Positions 62,730-64,000 of a stretch of 64,000 nt of DNA are shown here, in pieces (the stretch's first letter is position 1; each line of letters opens with the position of its first letter). The notes beneath the pieces are model-generated. The model searched no databases and was not told the DNA's origin. It saw only the letters and a program-made list of their open reading frames with translations. The stretch lies in NCBI RefSeq assembly GCF_000023865.1, contig NC_013159.1, positions 1,328,001-1,392,000 of the forward strand, read 5' to 3'. Origin of the DNA: Saccharomonospora viridis DSM 43017 (lineage in GTDB: Bacteria > Actinomycetota > Actinomycetes > Mycobacteriales > Pseudonocardiaceae). Both the position numbers and the translations under genes were made by a program.

Positions 62730-63485
62730 ATGGCCGTACGGAAGAACATCGTGATCACCGGCGCCAGCTCGGGCCTGGGTGAGGGGATGGCGCGGAAATT
62801 CGCCGCGCAGGGACGCAACCTGGCGTTGTGCGCACGTCGACGTGATCGGCTCGATGCGCTTGCGACCGAACTCACCGAACGGCATCCGGGCATCCGCGTC
62901 GTGGTGCGGCAGCTCGACGTCAACGACCATGACCGGGTGTTCACGGTGTTCGAGGAATTCCGTGCGGAGCTCGGCACGCTCGACCGCGTGATCGTCAACG
63001 CGGGCATCGGCAAGGGACAGCCGATCGGCAAGGGCTCCTTCCACGCGAACAAACAGACGGTGGAGACCAATCTCGTCGCCGGGTTGGCCCAGTGCGAGGC
63101 CGCGGTGTCGATCTTCAGGGAACAGAACGCGGGGCACCTCGTGGTCGTCTCGTCGTTCAGCGCGTTGCGCGGAATGCCTCGCAACATGACCGCCTACGCC
63201 GCCTCCAAGGCGGGGATCTCCGCACTCGCCGACGGTATCCGCGTGGACCTGCTGCACACTCCGATCCGGGTCACGACCGTGCTTCCCGGCTACATCGAAT
63301 CGGAGATGACCCACCGTAGCTCCGGACGGACACCGTTGATCGCCGACGCGGAAACCGGTGTGCGAGCGTTGGTGAACGCGATCGAGAAGGAGCCGGTCCG
63401 AGCCTACGTGCCGTCCTGGCCATGGGTGCCGTTGAGCGTGCTGGTACGCGCAGTGCCGGCTCGCCTGTTGCGGCGGTTCGTCTGA
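62730..63485 (+). CDS. Short-chain dehydrogenase/reductase
   Basis: A 251-residue SDR enzyme. The cofactor motif ITGASSGLGEGMARKFA (TGxxxGxG) is at residues 9-25, NAG in VIVNAGIGKG, the catalytic Ser in VVSSFSALRG and YAASK at the YxxxK site. CARRRDRL after strand 2 favours NADPH. It is a classical oxidoreductase of unknown substrate. A short gap of 17 bases leads to the next phosphatase gene, so they are likely co-transcribed. Confidence 0.88.
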   Translation: MAVRKNIVITGASSGLGEGMARKFAAQGRNLALCARRRDRLDALATELTERHPGIRVVVRQLDVNDHDRVFTVFEEFRAELGTLDRVIVNAGIGKGQPIGKGSFHANKQTVETNLVAGLAQCEAAVSIFREQNAGHLVVVSSFSALRGMPRNMTAYAASKAGISALADGIRVDLLHTPIRVTTVLPGYIESEMTHRSSGRTPLIADAETGVRALVNAIEKEPVRAYVPSWPWVPLSVLVRAVPARLLRRFV

Positions 63486-63502
63486 GTAGGTTGGAGGGCG
63501 AG

Positions 63503-64000
63503 ATGGGCGCTATCTACCTCGTGCGGCACGGCCAGGCTTCATTCGGTGCCGCCGATTACGACGTCCTGTCCGACCTGGGTCGGATCCAGGCCCGTGCGAC
63601 CGGGATCGAGTTACTGCGTCGGGGACTGGTGGTCAAACAGGCCCGGTGTGGCACGTTGTCGCGGCAACGCGCGACGGCGGAGTTGGCGTTGGCCGAGGTC
63701 GCGCCCGGGATCACCGCCGAGGACGATGCGCGATGGAACGAGTACGACCACGTCGACATCGCGGCACATCATGGGGGCGGGGCGGCGCAGGACAGCGCGG
63801 ACCCGCGAGCGTATCAGCACGCGTTGGAGAAAGCGCTGGTCGCGTGGGTCGAAGCGGGGGCCGACAGTCCGTGTGCCGAGAGCTGGCCCGAGTTCTTGGC
63901 GAGGGTACGGGGTGCGTTCGACGAGGTCGTGACGAGCCTCGGAAAAGGTGAACAGGCGGTGGTGTTCACCTCCGGCGGGGTGATCGCGACGCTGTGCGGC
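63503..64000 (+). CDS. Histidine phosphatase family protein, cut by window end
   Basis: The first 166 codons of a phosphoglycerate mutase-like phosphatase; the frame is open to the window end. The catalytic motif is YLVRHGQAS (residues 5-13), followed by LSDLGRIQARATGIELLRRG, and VVFTSGGVIATLCG near the edge, where the second histidine is replaced by the S-G-G seen in many SixA-like or actinobacterial members. ATG 63503 follows TTGGAGGG. The missing end lies outside the window. Confidence 0.83.
   Translation, partial: MGAIYLVRHGQASFGAADYDVLSDLGRIQARATGIELLRRGLVVKQARCGTLSRQRATAELALAEVAPGITAEDDARWNEYDHVDIAAHHGGGAAQDSADPRAYQHALEKALVAWVEAGADSPCAESWPEFLARVRGAFDEVVTSLGKGEQAVVFTSGGVIATLCG

Noticed and set aside
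1-64000. tRNA, rRNA, prophage or insertion sequences
   Set aside because: I looked for cloverleaf-like segments, transposase or integrase motifs and long terminal inverted repeats and saw none; a covariance-model tRNA search would be needed to exclude a missed tRNA.

Overview
The window is high-GC DNA with frequent GTG and TTG starts, dense 4-bp stop/start overlaps and mostly Shine-Dalgarno-led genes. This fits an actinomycete, most likely Pseudonocardiaceae (a Saccharomonospora-like organism is my guess from gene content; no 16S gene is present). No phage, transposase, CRISPR array, tRNA or rRNA was recognised, so this looks like stable chromosome.

Layout. 0.2-3.7 kb: two DUF202 membrane proteins, a STAS anti-anti-sigma factor, two small acidic proteins behind a sigma-B/F-like promoter, a UdgX-type uracil-DNA glycosylase and a cysteine-less HesB-like protein. 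3.8-7.1 kb: a zinc alcohol dehydrogenase convergent with a D-glycerate dehydrogenase/glycerate kinase pair. 7.2-15.3 kb: a full protocatechuate branch of the beta-ketoadipate pathway (pcaIJFHGBDC) with its IclR regulator, interrupted between pcaH and pcaG by five 67-bp tandem repeats. 15.3-25.5 kb: a molybdenum-hydroxylase cluster (MobA-like, MoxR ATPase, VWA protein, XdhC, CoxS, CoxL with the form II AYRGAGR motif, CoxM, CoxG) and a flavin monooxygenase; it starts by overlapping the pca regulator. 25.6-27.4 kb: a DUF6098-like protein, a secreted His/Asp/Lys-rich protein and a lipoprotein class F sortase.

27.4-35.1 kb: an eight-gene operon on the minus strand with a complete oligopeptide/opine-type ABC importer, its LacI regulator and two uncharacterised proteins, behind a readable promoter with paired LacI-type operators. 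35.5-41.5 kb: a secreted phospholipase D-like protein, then two FGGY sugar kinases and a histidine phosphatase, divergent from a DeoR regulator. 41.6-47.5 kb: a tandem glycine riboswitch followed by gcvP-gcvT-gcvH-glyA. 47.7-53.2 kb: O-methyltransferase, small protein, Bcr/CflA efflux pump, TPR-like protein, a MerR regulator fused to two beta-sliding-clamp domains, and an FMN-dependent lactate oxidase-type enzyme. 53.3-64 kb: HrpA helicase, a stand-alone family A DNA polymerase, an acyl-CoA synthetase, a small HTH protein, a subtilase, an SDR enzyme and a histidine phosphatase cut by the window end.

Most notable: (i) the MerR/sliding-clamp fusion with a textbook 19-bp-spacer MerR promoter on its own, apparently leaderless, gene; (ii) a family of 21-bp tandem repeats at four intergenic loci, three of them between convergent genes; (iii) the 67-bp hairpin repeats inside pcaHG; (iv) the sortase/His-rich protein pair without a classical sorting signal; (v) the physical coupling of pca genes to a molybdenum hydroxylase.
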